Positions 32,413 through 44,765 of a DNA stretch of 64,000 nucleotides are shown piece after piece (the first letter of the stretch is position 1; every line of letters begins with the position of its first letter). Position numbers and translations under genes: made by a program. The stretch spans positions 112,072,329-112,136,328 of the forward strand of contig NC_051063.1 of assembly GCF_004664715.2 (NCBI RefSeq), written 5' to 3'. The notes under the pieces are model-generated. The model did not search any database, had not been told where the DNA came from, and saw nothing but the letters and a program-made list of their open reading frames with translations. The DNA comes from Peromyscus leucopus. Lineage: Eukaryota > Chordata > Mammalia > Rodentia > Cricetidae.

Positions 32413-34320
32413 TTCCAACAGGTAAACTTTTCAACCTGTTTACAACACCCTCTCAAGTTCTCCTGCCTTGCATCTAACTCATACTCCATGGCCAGTGACA
32501 CCAAGGCACCATGGTAATTCTCACTCTTAAGCTTTCTTTTCAGTTCCTTCAGTCACTGTACTCTTGTTCCTGCTTGCTCAGTTACCACTCCCTCCCCCCT
32601 TCCCTCCCTCCCAGGAACAGCCACCTTCCATCCACCATGCATAACTTAGCATCTCCTAGCTGGTTCTCCCATAATACCTAGTGCCTACTCCTAATTCCAA
32701 CAGTTACTTCAGCATTCATAAATACTTATTTATAGGACTTTCTACTTCATAGAACTTAAAGCTGCTTTGGGGAAAGTGTTAGAAGGCAGATAGATACATA
32801 CATAGACTCATAGATGACCTAATTCTTTTACTGTGCCAGACACTCTATTTAATATTCTGTGAAGTGGTACAAACACAATCTACTTGAAGATTGGAATTAA
32901 GTTGACACACTCAGTGCTTACACAGATCTCGAACACGTTCATTTTAGATTCCCAGTATTCCCAGTATCTCCTGTTCGGGATCAGTCTCCTACATTGACTC
33001 CGCATCCTCACTGGGAGTCTGCCTGCTGCCTGTCTACATGCCTGAGAAACGAGGATCCTGAGCTCCCAAGCTCCCTTGGGCTCTACCCCAAGAACATCCC
33101 CACCAGTGTCCTCTGCACTTTAGGATGGCTCTCCGAAGTATCCAGTACAGAAGAAAGAAGGAGACAGAACATGACTCAGACATACATGACTTCCCAGAAG
33201 GTAGGGGAGGAGGGTGAGATGACTAGGCACCAAAGGCAGTGCCATTCAAAGAGCAAAGGGCTGAATATCCCTGGGGGCAGACTGGAAAGCCTCAGAGACA
33301 GTGGCACTGAACTGGACCAAAAAGAATCGACTGGAGTAAAGGAGCTGTTTCTGAGCTGTGCTCCTCCAGAGATGCACATAGATCTACTATTCTCCCCTCC
33401 AGGAGATCTGAAGAAAGGAACACCTTGTCACTGTTTAACCCAGCACCCCAAGTTTGCTCCACAGTAGCTCCCTGCACCTTTCCTCCTGAGGGTTATTTCT
33501 AACATTTGTGGGGAAGCCCTTTAAGAGACAACATGCTGTTATCCTTTCATGGTTCCATGCTTTCATTTTGAACAGGACCTCACACAGATAATACCCTAAC
33601 ATCAGATTTTTCAAGAATGCATTCAGCAGTTTCCAAAACTCTCTTAATGTTTTGTCCAAAGGGAAAAAGCAGAAGAACACCCTAGGTGTGTATCTGTCAG
33701 TGCAGAACGAATGATTTCCTTCTCTAGTGGGAAGCAGAGTGCAGACAGACCCTAGCCTTTGTAGCAGAGGAAGGTGACAACTGCCTGTCTGACTCAGTTC
33801 AGCACATCCTTGCTAAGATAACATGCACGAAGCCCTCCCTCCTCCTTCCTTTCCAACCTGCTGACTGGGTTAAAAAATAAGACTTGAACACAGAGAGAAT
33901 GACGTTTCTATAACAAGCTCACAAAGCACATTGTGCTGTTTAATATTTCCCCGCACGGGAGTGCCTTTAGAAGATAATAAGGGAAGGGCCCATTGTACGC
34001 TTGCCTGCCCCACCCCTGGGAGCACAATGCTGAGTTATCCAGTCTGTGAGTCAAGAAATGTGTACTAGGAAGGAAGCATTGTAACCACGATGCAGAGGAG
34101 AATAAAACCAAGTCCTGCTCCACAGGCCAATGGGGCAGACAGGCCAGTAAACAAGCCACAGTGCAGAAAGGAAAAGTGCAGGCAGCTGGTTCTCTAAATG
34201 GGAGGTGAGCAGAAAAGCCAAAGGGATGAAAAAAATCTAGGACTCTTCATCTGTGCCTCAGAAGAGAGGTATGTGAAACTAAGAAGATTCCCCAGTGTCC
34301 TGAAAATACCTGAAAGCCTC
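32413..34320. other. Unique intronic sequence
   Basis: About 1.9 kb without a recognised repeat, except a possible short MIR scrap near 32825-32880. The 157-codon plus-strand frame at 32994-33467 has low-complexity, composition-driven content and an opposing frame. I do not support it as a gene. Confidence 0.5.
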
Positions 34321-35234
34321 CCAGGCAAGCAAATATATGTATATATAAATAAATAAAATCAGGCCGGAGGGTTAAATAGTCTATGTTGAGACAAGATTGC
34401 AGAGAAAAAGTAAGGAGCCAACTTCTGGGGAAGCTGGCTCACAGAACTGCATCTAATTTTACATATTCCCGAAACTGTATACGAACTCAGTCAAATGTTC
34501 TCCTCTCCCCTCGACTAACAAAACCTTGCAAGTACAGACACAGACAAGGGAAGAGGATGGTGTCCAATCCAGGAAGGTTGGGAGTAGATGAACAAGAAGT
34601 GATGATTGGAGAAATCTGAATCCTGAGACATCTGCGGTGAAAGCCAAGACTCGGTTGTTTGAATGCCAGGCCCCTCTGAAAGGCCAGGACAAAGCAGGTC
34701 CTTCTCCTCCAAGGAAGCAGCCAGGACGTCAAGAGAGCACAGGGGGAAGTCGCTCAAGGACGTACAGCTCCAGCTTCCTCCTCACCGAGCAAACTCACTC
34801 CGTACAAAGGTCTAGCATATTTGCTCCAAATGACTCTGGGGGAGAGGAGACAAGGCTAGCAAGGCAACAGGAATATCCATAACTGACACTGGGAGCACTT
34901 GAGCAAAGAGAACACGGTGCCTCCTCTCTACCTTTGACATCATCCGGGTTTCCCACAGTGGGGAGGCAGCATGTTTCAGCCTGGGAGAACCCAGAGAGGT
35001 GGGGTAGGAAACAGCACCATGGTTACCGAAGATGCAATGCACAGGCCCTCCTACTCTTCCTCTTGTGTCCCAGCACATGGTCAGGCAGAATCTCACTCTG
35101 CAAAGAGAGAGGAAGCAGCCAAGGGAAATCCTGAAGACACTGACGTCGGGGGTCCTCACAAAGAACCCACAGCAATCGCTCTCCAGTTAGACCCAGAGCT
35201 AGTAATCTGTATCCGACTTGTGGACTTTCCTGGT
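34321..35234. other. Unique intronic sequence
   Basis: No repeat or exon recognised. Many overlapping frames of 60-115 codons on both strands argue against coding. Confidence 0.5.
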
Positions 35235-35540
35235 CACATTTTGAAATAGCTCTATTGAAACAGAATTCACGTATCACAAGATTGATCCTTTTAAGCATCC
35301 AATTCAACATTTGAAAAGTGTATTACAATCAATTTTAGAACACTCTCCTCTCCCTCAGAGAAACTCTATCCCTGTTTGCAGTCACTCTGCGTTCCCCAGT
35401 CTCCAATCCTGGGCAGTTACTAATCCATTTTCAGTCTCCATCAGTTTGTCTAGTCCGGTCATTTTGTAGAAATGAAGTCATATTCTATGTGGTCTTTACT
35501 GAGCAGCTTCTTCCCCTTACTATAATGTTAAGATCTTGAC
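35235..35540 (-). repeat. Ancient L1 3' region
   Basis: The inverse of the old mammalian L1M 3' pattern: 'gaaacagaattcacgtatca', 'gatccttttaagcatccaat', 'agaaatgaagtcatattcta'. Confidence 0.65.
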
Positions 35541-35550
35541 AGCCTTCCTG

Positions 35551-36445
35551 CCACTCCCCCCCACACACACACTCCCCCCACACACACACATACTCCCCAC
35601 CACCACACACACACACTCCCCCCACACACACACATACTCCCCCACCACCACACACACACACTCCCCCCACACACACACATACTCCCCCACCACCACACAC
35701 ACACACTCCCCCCACACACACACATACTCCCCCACTACACACACACACACTCCCCCACTACACACACACACACACTCCCCCACTACACACACACACACAC
35801 ACACTCCCCCACCACACACACACTCCCCCACTACACACACACTCCCCCACCACACACACACACACTCCCCCACTACACACACACACACACACTCCCCCAC
35901 CACACACACACTCCCCCACTACACACACACTCCCCCACCACACACACACACACTCCCCCACTACACACACACACACTCCCCCACTACACACACACACACT
36001 CCCCCACTACACACACACACACACTCCCCCACTACACACACACACACTCCCCCACTACACACACACTCCCCCACTACACACACACACACTCCCCCACTAC
36101 ACACACACACACACTCCCCCACTACACACACACACACTCCCCCACCACACACACACTCCCCCCCCACACACACACTCCCCCACCACACACACACACACTC
36201 CCCCACTACACATACATTCCGCACCACCACACACACACACTCTACCACCACACACACACTCCCCACCACACACACACTCCCCCACCACCACATCCACTTC
36301 CCCACCCACACACTCCCCCCTATACCCACTCCCCACACCACCACCACACATACTCTCCCCACACACATACAACTCCTGCCCCCGCCACCACACACTCCCG
36401 TTCCCACACACACACTCTACCCACCACCACCACAACACACATACT
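35551..36445. repeat. CA/C-rich minisatellite of about 0.9 kb
   Basis: Alternating blocks of (AC)n and CTCCCCCA with spacers CTA or CCA. The left part is higher-order: three copies of about 54 bp ending 'ctcccccaccaccacac'. No stops occur in several frames, which creates a 304-codon false open frame of T/H/P. Confidence 0.97.
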
Positions 36446-36513
36446 CTTAACCTGGAACAACACAGCTAAGGAATCACATCCAGAGTGACATCTTGAGAAA
36501 AGTAACCTGAAAA

Positions 36514-36516
<3 letters not shown>

Positions 36517-36548
<32 letters not shown>

Positions 36549-36583
36549 CATACATACATACATACATACATACATACATACAC
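36517..36583. repeat. (GATA)8 joined to (CATA)9
   Basis: GATA units at about 36517-36548 switch to CATA units to about 36583. Confidence 0.97.
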
Positions 36584-36671
36584 ACATGCATACATATATA
36601 CTAACTACATGGAAAGCAGGGGAAAATACCACTAATGTCCTCATTAATATAACGGAATAAAATGGCTTAGA

Positions 36672-36890
36672 GACGGCTGGAGAGATGGCTTCGAAGCTAA
36701 GAGTACTTGCTGCTCTAGCACAGGCCCTGGGTTTGGTTCCCAGCACCCCTACAGTGGCTCACAAGCATTTGTAATTTTTGTTCTGAGGGATCCAATGCCC
36801 TCGTCTGGCCTCTGTGGGCACCAGCCACCCACAGGTGCACATACATACAAGCAGACAAAACACTCATACACATTAAAAAATGTAAAAACT
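36672..36890 (+). repeat. B3-type SINE
   Basis: 'ggctggagagatggcttcga', 'gggtttggttcccagcaccc', 'cagtggctcacaagcatttg'. Confidence 0.85.
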
Positions 36891-37152
36891 CTATGTCCAT
36901 GAAACAAAAACAGGACAGTTTAAGAGAAAAAGCTGTGAGGGGGAAAAAAAAAGTTCTTAGAAACTGACAACATAATAGCAGAATTTTTAAAAACTCAATA
37001 AAAGTATGAAAAGATAAACATGAGAAAATCCACAAAGCAAAAGTCAAAAGATAAAGATGTGGAAGATAGAGGAGCGACATTATGAACGCTCTGGTAGACT
37101 GGTATAATGGGCCTGTAGTTGAATAAAATAAACTCTCAAGAAAGGGAGAGGG

Positions 37153-37340
37153 GGCAGCTGGAGAGATGGCTCAGAGGTTAAGAGTGCTGGCTGCTCTTCC
37201 AGAGGTCCTGAGTTCAATTCCCAGCAACCACATGGTGGCTCACAACCATCTGTAATGAGATCTGGTTCCCTCTTCTGTCGTGCAGGCACACATACAGGCA
37301 GAATATTGTATACATAATAAATAAATATTTTTTAAAAAAG
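37153..37340 (+). repeat. B2 SINE
   Basis: 'agctggagagatggctcaga', 'acatggtggctcacaaccat', 'cataataaataaatattttt'. Confidence 0.97.
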
Positions 37341-37664
37341 GAAAGGGAGAAGGGGAAATGAAAGAAATATCATGAATATCAAGAATAACAATGTTATTCA
37401 ATAAAAAGTCAAAGAGGTAAAGGATTCGGATTGCCATGTTGAAATGATTCAGCTCACCAACCGCCGTAATGATTTTGTGAAATTTCAGAAAATGTCAGAC
37501 AAAGAAAAGATTCCTTTCCTAAGTTGTCATCCAGGGAAAAAGCAAATAGGCTCTATACAAAGAATGAGAAATCAGAACCTTCAGACTTCTTTCTCCACAG
37601 CAGCAAGAAGATGAAGCAATACCTTTAAAAGGCAAAGAAAAATGACTTCCAACACGCACTGTAA

Positions 37665-38040
37665 TATCTAGGTGTGATGGCTCATCTTCACTGTCAACGT
37701 GGCTGGGTTTAGAATCACCATGGAAACACACCTCTGGGACGTCTATAAGGGTACTTCCAGAAAGGTTTAACTGAAGATGGAGGATCCACCCTGAATGTGG
37801 GCAACACCATCTACTGAGCTGTGACTCCAGACTGAAAACAAAGAAAGCTGTCTGGACCCCAGAATTCATTTCTCTTTGCTGTCTGACCGCTGACACAGTG
37901 GTCAGACACCTGGGGCACCATGCCGTCCCAGTAATGAGAAATTGTAACCTCAGATCCGAAGCCACAATAAATCCTTTCCACCTTAAGTTACCTTTGTTGT
38001 GTATGTCAGCTCAGCATCTAGAGGAGTAAGTGCTTCATTA
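37665..38040 (+). repeat. Rodent medium-length repeat
   Basis: 'gtgatggctcatcttcactg' with 'tcaacgtggctggg', then 'tggaggatccaccctgaatg' and 'gaagccacaataaatccttt'. Related in layout to 24630-24905. Family not named. Confidence 0.6.
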
Positions 38041-38260
38041 GGCAAAACACAGACAGACCAAGTCTGAGAGCACAGGAAAAGCACCTTCAAGCCCACAGAC
38101 ATTCACTTTCCATTCACTTTCTTCAAAGTTGCTCCCAAGGAGGTCCTTCACCAAGTGATGGACAGGTTTCAGCGACGGAGGTCACCAGTCTGACTACCAC
38201 ACACAGAAGCCAACCAGATGGGAAAGCCATGGTACAGGCATGTTAAAGATGGTCATTACC

Positions 38261-38429
38261 GCCGGGGTGGTGGCGCATGCCTTTAGTCCCAGCACTCAGG
38301 AGGCAGAGGCAGGCCTCTGTGAGTTGGAGGCCAGCCTGGTCTACAGAGTGAGATCCAGGATAGGCACCAAAACTACATGGAGAAACCCTGTCTTGAAAAA
38401 AAAACAACAAACAAACAAACAAACAAAAC
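38261..38429 (+). repeat. B1 SINE
   Basis: 'gccggggtggtggcgcatgc' to 'aaccctgtcttgaaaaaaaa', tail (AAAC)n. Flanking duplication GGTCATTACC at 38251-38260 and 38430-38439. Confidence 0.95.
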
Positions 38430-38767
38430 GGTCATTACCAACCACTCCACCACCAGTAAATCCTTTCTTGTCATAGTTCTGTTTTATATGTGTGATTATT
38501 AAATTTCAAACGCAAAAGGAGGTCCTTCCTATTCCCATGATCCAGATTCAATAACTGTCAAGAATTTGGCATACTGACTTAATGCACCACATTTATTTTT
38601 GTTTATTCCACCTCACAGTACCCAATCTTTATGTATCTCAAAGTCCATTTTTATATCACTTCTCCCTCAAAATACTATTATCACTCCTAAACATAATAGT
38701 AACTTATATTTGTCACCTAACAATCCTTGATAAAATTTTCCCAATTTAAAAAAAAAATACCTTTATA

Positions 38768-38856
38768 GGTTGGGGATTTAGCTCAGTGGTAGAGTACTTG
38801 CCTAGCAAGCGCAAGGCCCTTGGTTCAGTCCTCAGCTCCAGAAAAAAAGGAAGAAA
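38768..38856 (+). repeat. ID SINE (BC1-related)
   Basis: tRNA-Ala-like 'gttggggatttagctcagtg' and 'gtagagtacttgcctagcaa', box B-like 'ttggttcagtcctcagct', A-rich tail. The flanks repeat AAATACCTTTATA. Confidence 0.93.
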
Positions 38857-38979
38857 AAAAAATACCTTTATACATGTTATGAGCTAAACTGTGTCCTAGG
38901 CCCCAAAATTCACACAGGAGCACTAACCAACTCCCAAACCCTCAGAATGTAACTATAATTGGGGTCACGGTTTTGGGTT

Positions 38980-39120
38980 TATTTGTTTGTTTTTCAAGAC
39001 ACAGTTTCTCTGTGTAACACCCCTGGCTATCCTGGAACTCTGTAGACTAGGCTGGCCTAGAACTCACAGAGACCTGCCTGCCCAAGTGTTGAAGTTAAAG
39101 GCACCACCACCACCCCGGCT
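38980..39120 (-). repeat. B1 SINE
   Basis: Inverse B1: 'tttttcaagacacagtttct', 'ctggcctagaactcacagag', 'aagttaaaggcaccaccacc'. Confidence 0.9.
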
Positions 39121-39429
39121 TGTGCCTTATCCAGCGGGGTCAAGGTATTTAAAGAAGTAATAAAGTTAAAGTGGCCCCGATCTGATTGGTATCCATCCAG
39201 AAGAGGTGACTAGGACATAGAAACAGAGGCATTTGCAGGAAAGGACAACAAGAAAGGCTTCCAAGGAAACTAACCTACAAGTGCCTTCGCCTTGGTCTCC
39301 CTACTTTCAGAGCTGAGGGAAAAGTTTATGTTTAAGTCATCCAAGCCTGTGGTATTTCGTTATGGCAGTCCCAGCAAGTGAATACATAGTCTATCCCAAA
39401 CTAAAGCAAGATTCACATACTTCTGCTAG

Positions 39430-39560
39430 TTATATTTTTTTCTTTTAGATGGGGCCTTGCTAGGCTATCATTGAATTCCTCAGCTCAAGCAATCTTTCTG
39501 CCTCAGCCTCCCAAGTACCTGGAGCCACAGATGTGAATTACTGGGTTCAGCTCTGGTTAT
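39430..39560 (-). repeat. Old B1/proto-B1 (Alu-like) SINE
   Basis: Inverse Alu-like text: 'gctcaagcaatctttctgcc', 'tcagcctcccaagtacctgg'. More Alu-like than the other B1 copies, as expected for a proto-B1. Confidence 0.65.
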
Positions 39561-40954
39561 AATTCTTAAGTCACTGCTTTTTTTTAAAATGTCATTAACT
39601 TGTTTCAGAAGCCAAGACAGTTGTCCAATAGAATGCTCTACAATAGAATGTCCTACAAGACATCTGATAGAATGTCCTACATTCTGAATTCATGTGTTCG
39701 CTTGCTCAGAGTATCATTTAACCTGCCATCTTTCCCCTTGTTTCCAGTAAATCTAAGCCCTGGCACTTGGCTGGCTTTAGGAGTCAATTGTTAGGTCAGG
39801 GCAGTCCCTAGGCATTTCTGCATAGTTTCCTTAACCTCACAAAGACTGCACAGGGAAAACTGCCCGGGTTGTTTCCTGATCTGCTGAGGGAGAGCTGCAC
39901 ACCTCCTCTTTGGTGCCTGCTTGGGTCAGGGATAGGTACTCACTTCAACTTACAGGAGTCTGACTCTGACCTATTTCCTAAGAGCTGGAGGAAGGCCAGG
40001 GAGTCACATATAGAAAAGACAGAGCCATCCACTCCGTGACCACATGATAACCCTCTGATACCCCAGCAGTGGATGATCTTATATCCCTCACACTTGCTCT
40101 CAATGTTTCACACTTACTTCCTCCTTAGAACCTTTCCTAACCCTTAGGGAGATAAAAGCCAGACTGGCCCAGGGTTTACCTCCATTAGGTTTGTGCTTGC
40201 TTCTGTTTTTACAAAATAAAACAGCGTGGATTTAAGTAAGAAATACAAGCATGACTGGTTAAACCACAAAGAAAAGTAAGGGAATGGTGAACGCAAAAGT
40301 CAGGAGAATCACTGTTTTGTTTTGTTTTTTTTTGGGGAGGGGGGCAATAACTGTTTCCAGGGAATCAACAATTTCATTTCAATTAACGGAATGATGAAGA
40401 CATCATTTTGATCTTAGAGCTTAAAGCACTCCTTAGTTTGTGTTATGTCTCAGGTTAACATGGCTTGTCTGTGAGCATTCTCCTACAGCTAGAACAGGAG
40501 CTTCTCAGACAGAGTTACAAGAAAGACTGGAAATGGAGTTTATGAGAAGGCAGATGAGCACCCCAGGGATGCTCTTTTGGGGGTATCATCGGGGTATATT
40601 TATTCCCAAAATCAACTAAGATGGCTTTCTCGCCATCTATCCATCAAGAATGATTAGAGAAAAATCTTTCCTTCTACTAAATTACCTAGCAATGAAATAT
40701 CTGACATCCTAAGCTTCTCCCCAGGAAACCCAATAATACGGCTTGATATATTTTTCCAGTAAGAAGACTTCCAGCTTGCCCCCGGGGAATTCGTTTGCCT
40801 CAGATTCGTAAATGGCATAAAGCTGGGAGGAAGGCCGAAGAAACGCTTCAGATGACAGAACAGGGACACAGCTCGGTGAGCTCGAGTGACAGGTCAAATC
40901 TAGCCCAATTTATAAGAACATTTACCGTTGGTTGAGATATAGGATTGGCGGAGA
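39561..40954. other. Mostly unique intronic sequence
   Basis: No SINEs recognised. 40690-40900 is comparatively CpG-containing but not dense enough for an island. No exon is supported. Confidence 0.5.
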
Positions 40955-41065
40955 GCTTTACATAATTTGTTTCCTTTAATCCTGAGAAGCACACGACAAA
41001 GTCCAGGCTGGGACTGTAACTGGTACAAGGTCACAGAGCAAGTTAGCTGCAGAATCACAAGTCAC
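40955..41065 (-). repeat. MIR SINE fragment
   Basis: Inverse MIR: 'tcctttaatcctgagaagca' and 'aaggtcacagagcaagttag'. Confidence 0.6.
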
Positions 41066-42200
41066 CCAGCTCCCGCGGTGCAGGTTTTACTCTCCGGTGA
41101 GCTTCTCTCGGCAACCAGAAACTAACACATTAAAAAGCCTGTCACCCTCTGAGAACTGGCCCCAACCCTGGCCCAGACCCCACTGGGCACACAAAGGTAT
41201 CAGCACTGCCAAAGAATGATCAGGTCAAGCTGATGCCGGCAATGGGACCTCCATTTGCCCTTAAGAGCTGGCTGTAACCCACCCATCCTCACGTCTGCCT
41301 TCTTGTGTGTAATTGGATCTCAACAAACTCAAGCTCTACAGTTTGGGGTTCACACACACACACACACTCCACAACAAAGACCCCTGAGCAAAACCCCTCT
41401 GCCAGGCTGTTTCCCACCTTCGATTTTCTTTCCTCTTGGGGCCACTGGTATGTGATGGGTGTGAAGCTGAGAGAACAGCACACACAGCTACAGCACGGTC
41501 ATATCCAATGGAGCAACCTCGAAAGACAGCCCAAGAATTTTAATGAAAACCAGAAAACCCCTGGCTGCAAGGCAGGACTGCAGTCCAAGCCCCAATGCCC
41601 CTCCCTCTGCAGCTAAGAATCCCTGAGCCAGCTTCCTCCCGGAGTGCAGAGAAAAAAAAAAATCCATCCTGCATTCAGTACTGCTTTTCCCAGCAGCTGC
41701 TTTCTGGGGTTATTTAGGTTAGAGCAAGGCACATGCTGACTGCAACAGGACCCAGGACCCTGAGAAGCACAGGGTGTGGCTGCAGCAGATCGGGGTGCCA
41801 ACAGATTATGAAACAGTCGGTTTTTTTGTTTTTAAAGGCTCCTCTTCCCTTCTGCCAAAGCCGCCTGCCTGCCCACAGCTGCATACAAAGCTAGTAGAGA
41901 ATCTTAACGAGCTTAAAGGGAAGGGACCAGATTTCACAAACTTGGAAACCAGAGGGAAAGAAACATGCATCTGGAGCACTTACGGGCATCAGTAGTGCTG
42001 ACCTCAAGTTCGTGTTCTCTAGGAGGGGGGATTTAAATTGTGTGTGATGGGGGAAAAGGCCAATTCAGGAGGCTGGGTAACTTCTTCAGGGCGGGGACCG
42101 AGACTGAAGTTCAGGATGAGTAAAGCCCATCACAGATCCAAACTACAGGCCTTGCTATGCAGCTTGCTTCATAAACCGCTTGCCTGGGATGCATGAAATC
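41066..42200. other. Unique intronic sequence
   Basis: No repeat recognised apart from a short CA run near 41350. Scattered CpGs around 41070-41110. No promoter or exon can be supported. Confidence 0.5.
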
Positions 42201-42214
42201 CTGGGGAGGATCCT

Positions 42215-42590
42215 TAAAGGCACATAACCCAGGCATACAGGTGGCACATGCCTGTAATCCTATCGCTTGGGTACAGGCAGGAACTACATCAGTAGTTCAA
42301 GGTGAATTTGAGGCCAGCCTACATAACATGAGGAGAGGGGGCGGGGTGGGGGTGGGGGGTGGGGGGGGTGGAATACAAACTAAAGCTTGGCATGCTGGCT
42401 CACACCTGTAAATGCCAACATTGGAAGGCTGAAGTAAGAAGACCGCTGTGAGCCTGAAGCCAGTCTGGACTTCATACTGAATTCCAGACCTGACAGAGTT
42501 ACTGGGTGAGCCCCTATCTCAAAACAAAACTGTAGTGCATGGAAGCCATGGATTTGATCCTCAGCACTGGGAAGAATCAAATTCAACAAA
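42215..42590 (+). repeat. Two diverged B1/B4-type SINEs around a G-rich tract
   Basis: First B1-like at about 42215-42345 ('gtggcacatgcctgtaatcc'). G-run at about 42337-42372. Second B1-like at about 42385-42530 ('tggctcacacctgtaaatgc'). Then a tRNA-like end 'gatttgatcctcagcactgg'. Confidence 0.65.
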
Positions 42591-42629
42591 AAGAAGGAGG
42601 TGGGGAATGTTCACTAGCTGCACACTGCC

Positions 42630-42795
42630 CATGTGCGTGGCACCCAAGCTAAGCGCTTTTCCCCAGCATTCTATCATGTGATCCTCAGAACAATTAGATA
42701 AGATAGGAGTCCCTTCTATCTCCATTTTCCTATGAAGAAACTACAGCTTTGGTGTTAATTGGTACCAGGATTTTAACCCTAGGCTATCTAATTTC
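42630..42795 (-). repeat. MIR SINE
   Basis: Inverse MIR: 'aagctaagcgcttttcccca', 'tcatgtgatcctcagaacaa', 'attttcctatgaagaaacta'. Confidence 0.75.
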
Positions 42796-43589
42796 CACCT
42801 TAAATACTCTAGCAGCCTACAGAAGGAAACGAGCCTAAGCCATCATGCCAAGCAAGCAAGTCTCACGGAGATTGCTCCTTCCCAATAGCAAATCCACATT
42901 CTACACTTACCTTCGGTCCTCCCTGGTACCCTTCAGCAGAATCATAGAGCCAGTGGCCCTGGGAAGGCTGATCACTAAACCTCTACCTTCTCAAGCACAT
43001 GGCCTCTGCTGAGTGCGTGTGTGGAAGAGGAGGCTGCCACCATTAGCCAGACACCCCCACTTGTGAGAGACAGTTCCTTCCTGCACACTGCTCCACCGAC
43101 CCACATAACCTTACAGCAGCCTCCACCCAGCTACACACAGGTTCATTTTGTATTCTTAACAGGAGACCATATGCCTCTACCTAGAGCAACTGTGATTCCC
43201 CAAGAGAAAAGACTGTCTAGACAGAGCATCCCAATCCATCTTGACAAGAAAGGAGCTACGTGTTGTCCGGTTTGCTCACATAGATCTCGAGGTCTGTGTT
43301 CTGTGCTCCAGCCAAAGCTCTGGACTTGACATTTCTGGGTGGTCATTACCCAGTCCAACAGCTCATACACTGAGTTAGAGCTGTCTTTCAAGCCAGGTAA
43401 ATGTCTCTGGAGGAGGGGGTATAACACCGGAGTATGACATACTCGCTTGTGGGCCATGCACACACAGGCACACCACACACAGTTCCATGAAGCAGACCGG
43501 CACTTGAAAGAACTCTTTCATGCACAGTGAGGTTTCATGATGGCTTTGAGGTAGACTGAGCACACATTAGCCAGGCAGCTGGTGACTTA
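42796..43589. other. Unique intronic sequence
   Basis: No repeat recognised. Opposing frames of 102 (plus) and 111 (minus) codons overlap. Neither is recognisable. Confidence 0.5.
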
Positions 43590-43712
43590 GCCTTGAGAAC
43601 ATTCTGTGAGGCAGATGGGATTGCTACTCAACAAAGGCGGCAACTGAAGCCAGAGAGGTAATATCATTTGCCTAAAGTCACACAGGAAGGGTTAAAGCTC
43701 AAGCTCAAACCT
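43590..43712 (-). repeat. MIR SINE
   Basis: Inverse MIR: 'aactgaagccagagaggtaa' and 'tttgcctaaagtcacacagg'. Confidence 0.65.
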
Positions 43713-43870
43713 GTTTTTTTTTTTTTAGTTTGTTTATTTGATTGGGTTTTTGTTGTTGTTGTTTTTCTCAGTTTTTTTGTTTGTTTGTTTGTTTGGTTGG
43801 TTGGTTTTTGGTTTGAGGAGCTTTTGGGGGGGGTTGTTTTGTTTTGCTTTATTTTTGTTTGTTTGTTTTG
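43713..43870. repeat. T/G-rich low-complexity tract
   Basis: Runs of T with GTTT, TTGG and a G8 stretch. It forms a long hydrophobic false frame. It leads into the poly-T side of the next SINE. Confidence 0.85.
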
Positions 43871-44090
43871 TTTTGGCAACAGGGTCTTGGCTTACAACTT
43901 GTTGCGCAACCAAGACTAGCCTTGAACTCATGATTATCCTGTCTCTACACCTAAGAGTTGGGATTATAGGAATGCCCTCACCACACTCAGTCCTTGTTAC
44001 ATGATTCGAGCTGGCCTTGAACTCAGGATCCTCTTGCCCCAGTTTCCTGCATGCTGGGATTACTGACATGCACTACCACACCCAGCTTCA
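43871..44090 (-). repeat. Inverse B1-type SINE pair
   Basis: Two inverse B1-like units: 'agccttgaactcatgattat' with 'gagttgggattataggaatg', then 'gctggccttgaactcaggat' with 'tgctgggattactgacatgc'. Confidence 0.75.
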
Positions 44091-44593
44091 AATGCGTTTT
44101 GAATATGACTTCCACACCCTTCCATTCTGGCAATCAAATGAGAATCAAGGCAAGCCTCTCTGAGGCAGGAGGATTCCAGCTGAGATATGGAAGATGAGGA
44201 GTCAGCCACTTAATTTAGGAAGCTGGGAGCAGAAGAAACAGGAAATGCAAGCACTAACTGCAGGACCAGACTGGGGACTGCTGGGGAATGGGAAGAGGCT
44301 TAGCACAGAGAAGGTAGATGGTTCAGAGGAGGCAGGCCCTTGTTAACCTTGACAAATAATTATTGTGTTCTAAGGGAAATGGGAAATAAAAAACAAGTTT
44401 AAAGGGGAAATGGCATGATGTGATTCATGCTTTAAAGAGTTGATACTGAGCTAAGGCATTCAGTCAGCAAAGCACTGGCTTTGCTGAATTTGATCCCTAG
44501 AATCCGGGAAGGGGGGGGGCACCCTGATGATCACATCATTATAAAATCATTATTGTGTATGCTGACTTTAAAAATAAATTAAAAGAATATTAG

Positions 44594-44765
44594 GGCAGGG
44601 GAATTGGCTCAGCAGGTTAAGGAAGGCACTCACCACTAAGCCTGACAACCTGAGTTCCATCCCCAGAGAGCACAGATTTGATCTCCATACCCATCTGCAA
44701 TGGTGCACACACAAACATACATACACATATAGACACACAAAAAATAAATAAATGTAATGAAAAAA
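44594..44765 (+). repeat. B3-type SINE, old
   Basis: 'ggggaattggctcagcaggt', 'cctgagttccatccccagag', with an ACAT/A-rich tail. A further tRNA-like scrap lies at about 44445-44510. Confidence 0.65.

Noticed and set aside
32994..33467. 157-codon plus-strand gene candidate
   Set aside because: No recognisable domain, no splice or promoter context, and overlapping open frames on the opposite strand. Composition-driven.
35536..36450. 304-codon Thr/His/Pro-rich open frame
   Set aside because: Produced by CA/C-rich tandem repeats with no stops. No splice or promoter context.
38768..38856. Functional tRNA gene
   Set aside because: It has tRNA-like boxes, but the A-rich tail, flanking duplication and lack of a proper cloverleaf mark it as an ID SINE.
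40690..41110. CpG-island promoter for RAB30
   Set aside because: A few CpGs only. Density is far below an island and there is no splice donor I can join to the ATG exon with confidence.
43668..44004. Hydrophobic membrane-protein-like frame
   Set aside because: Generated by a T/G-rich low-complexity tract and an inverse B1.
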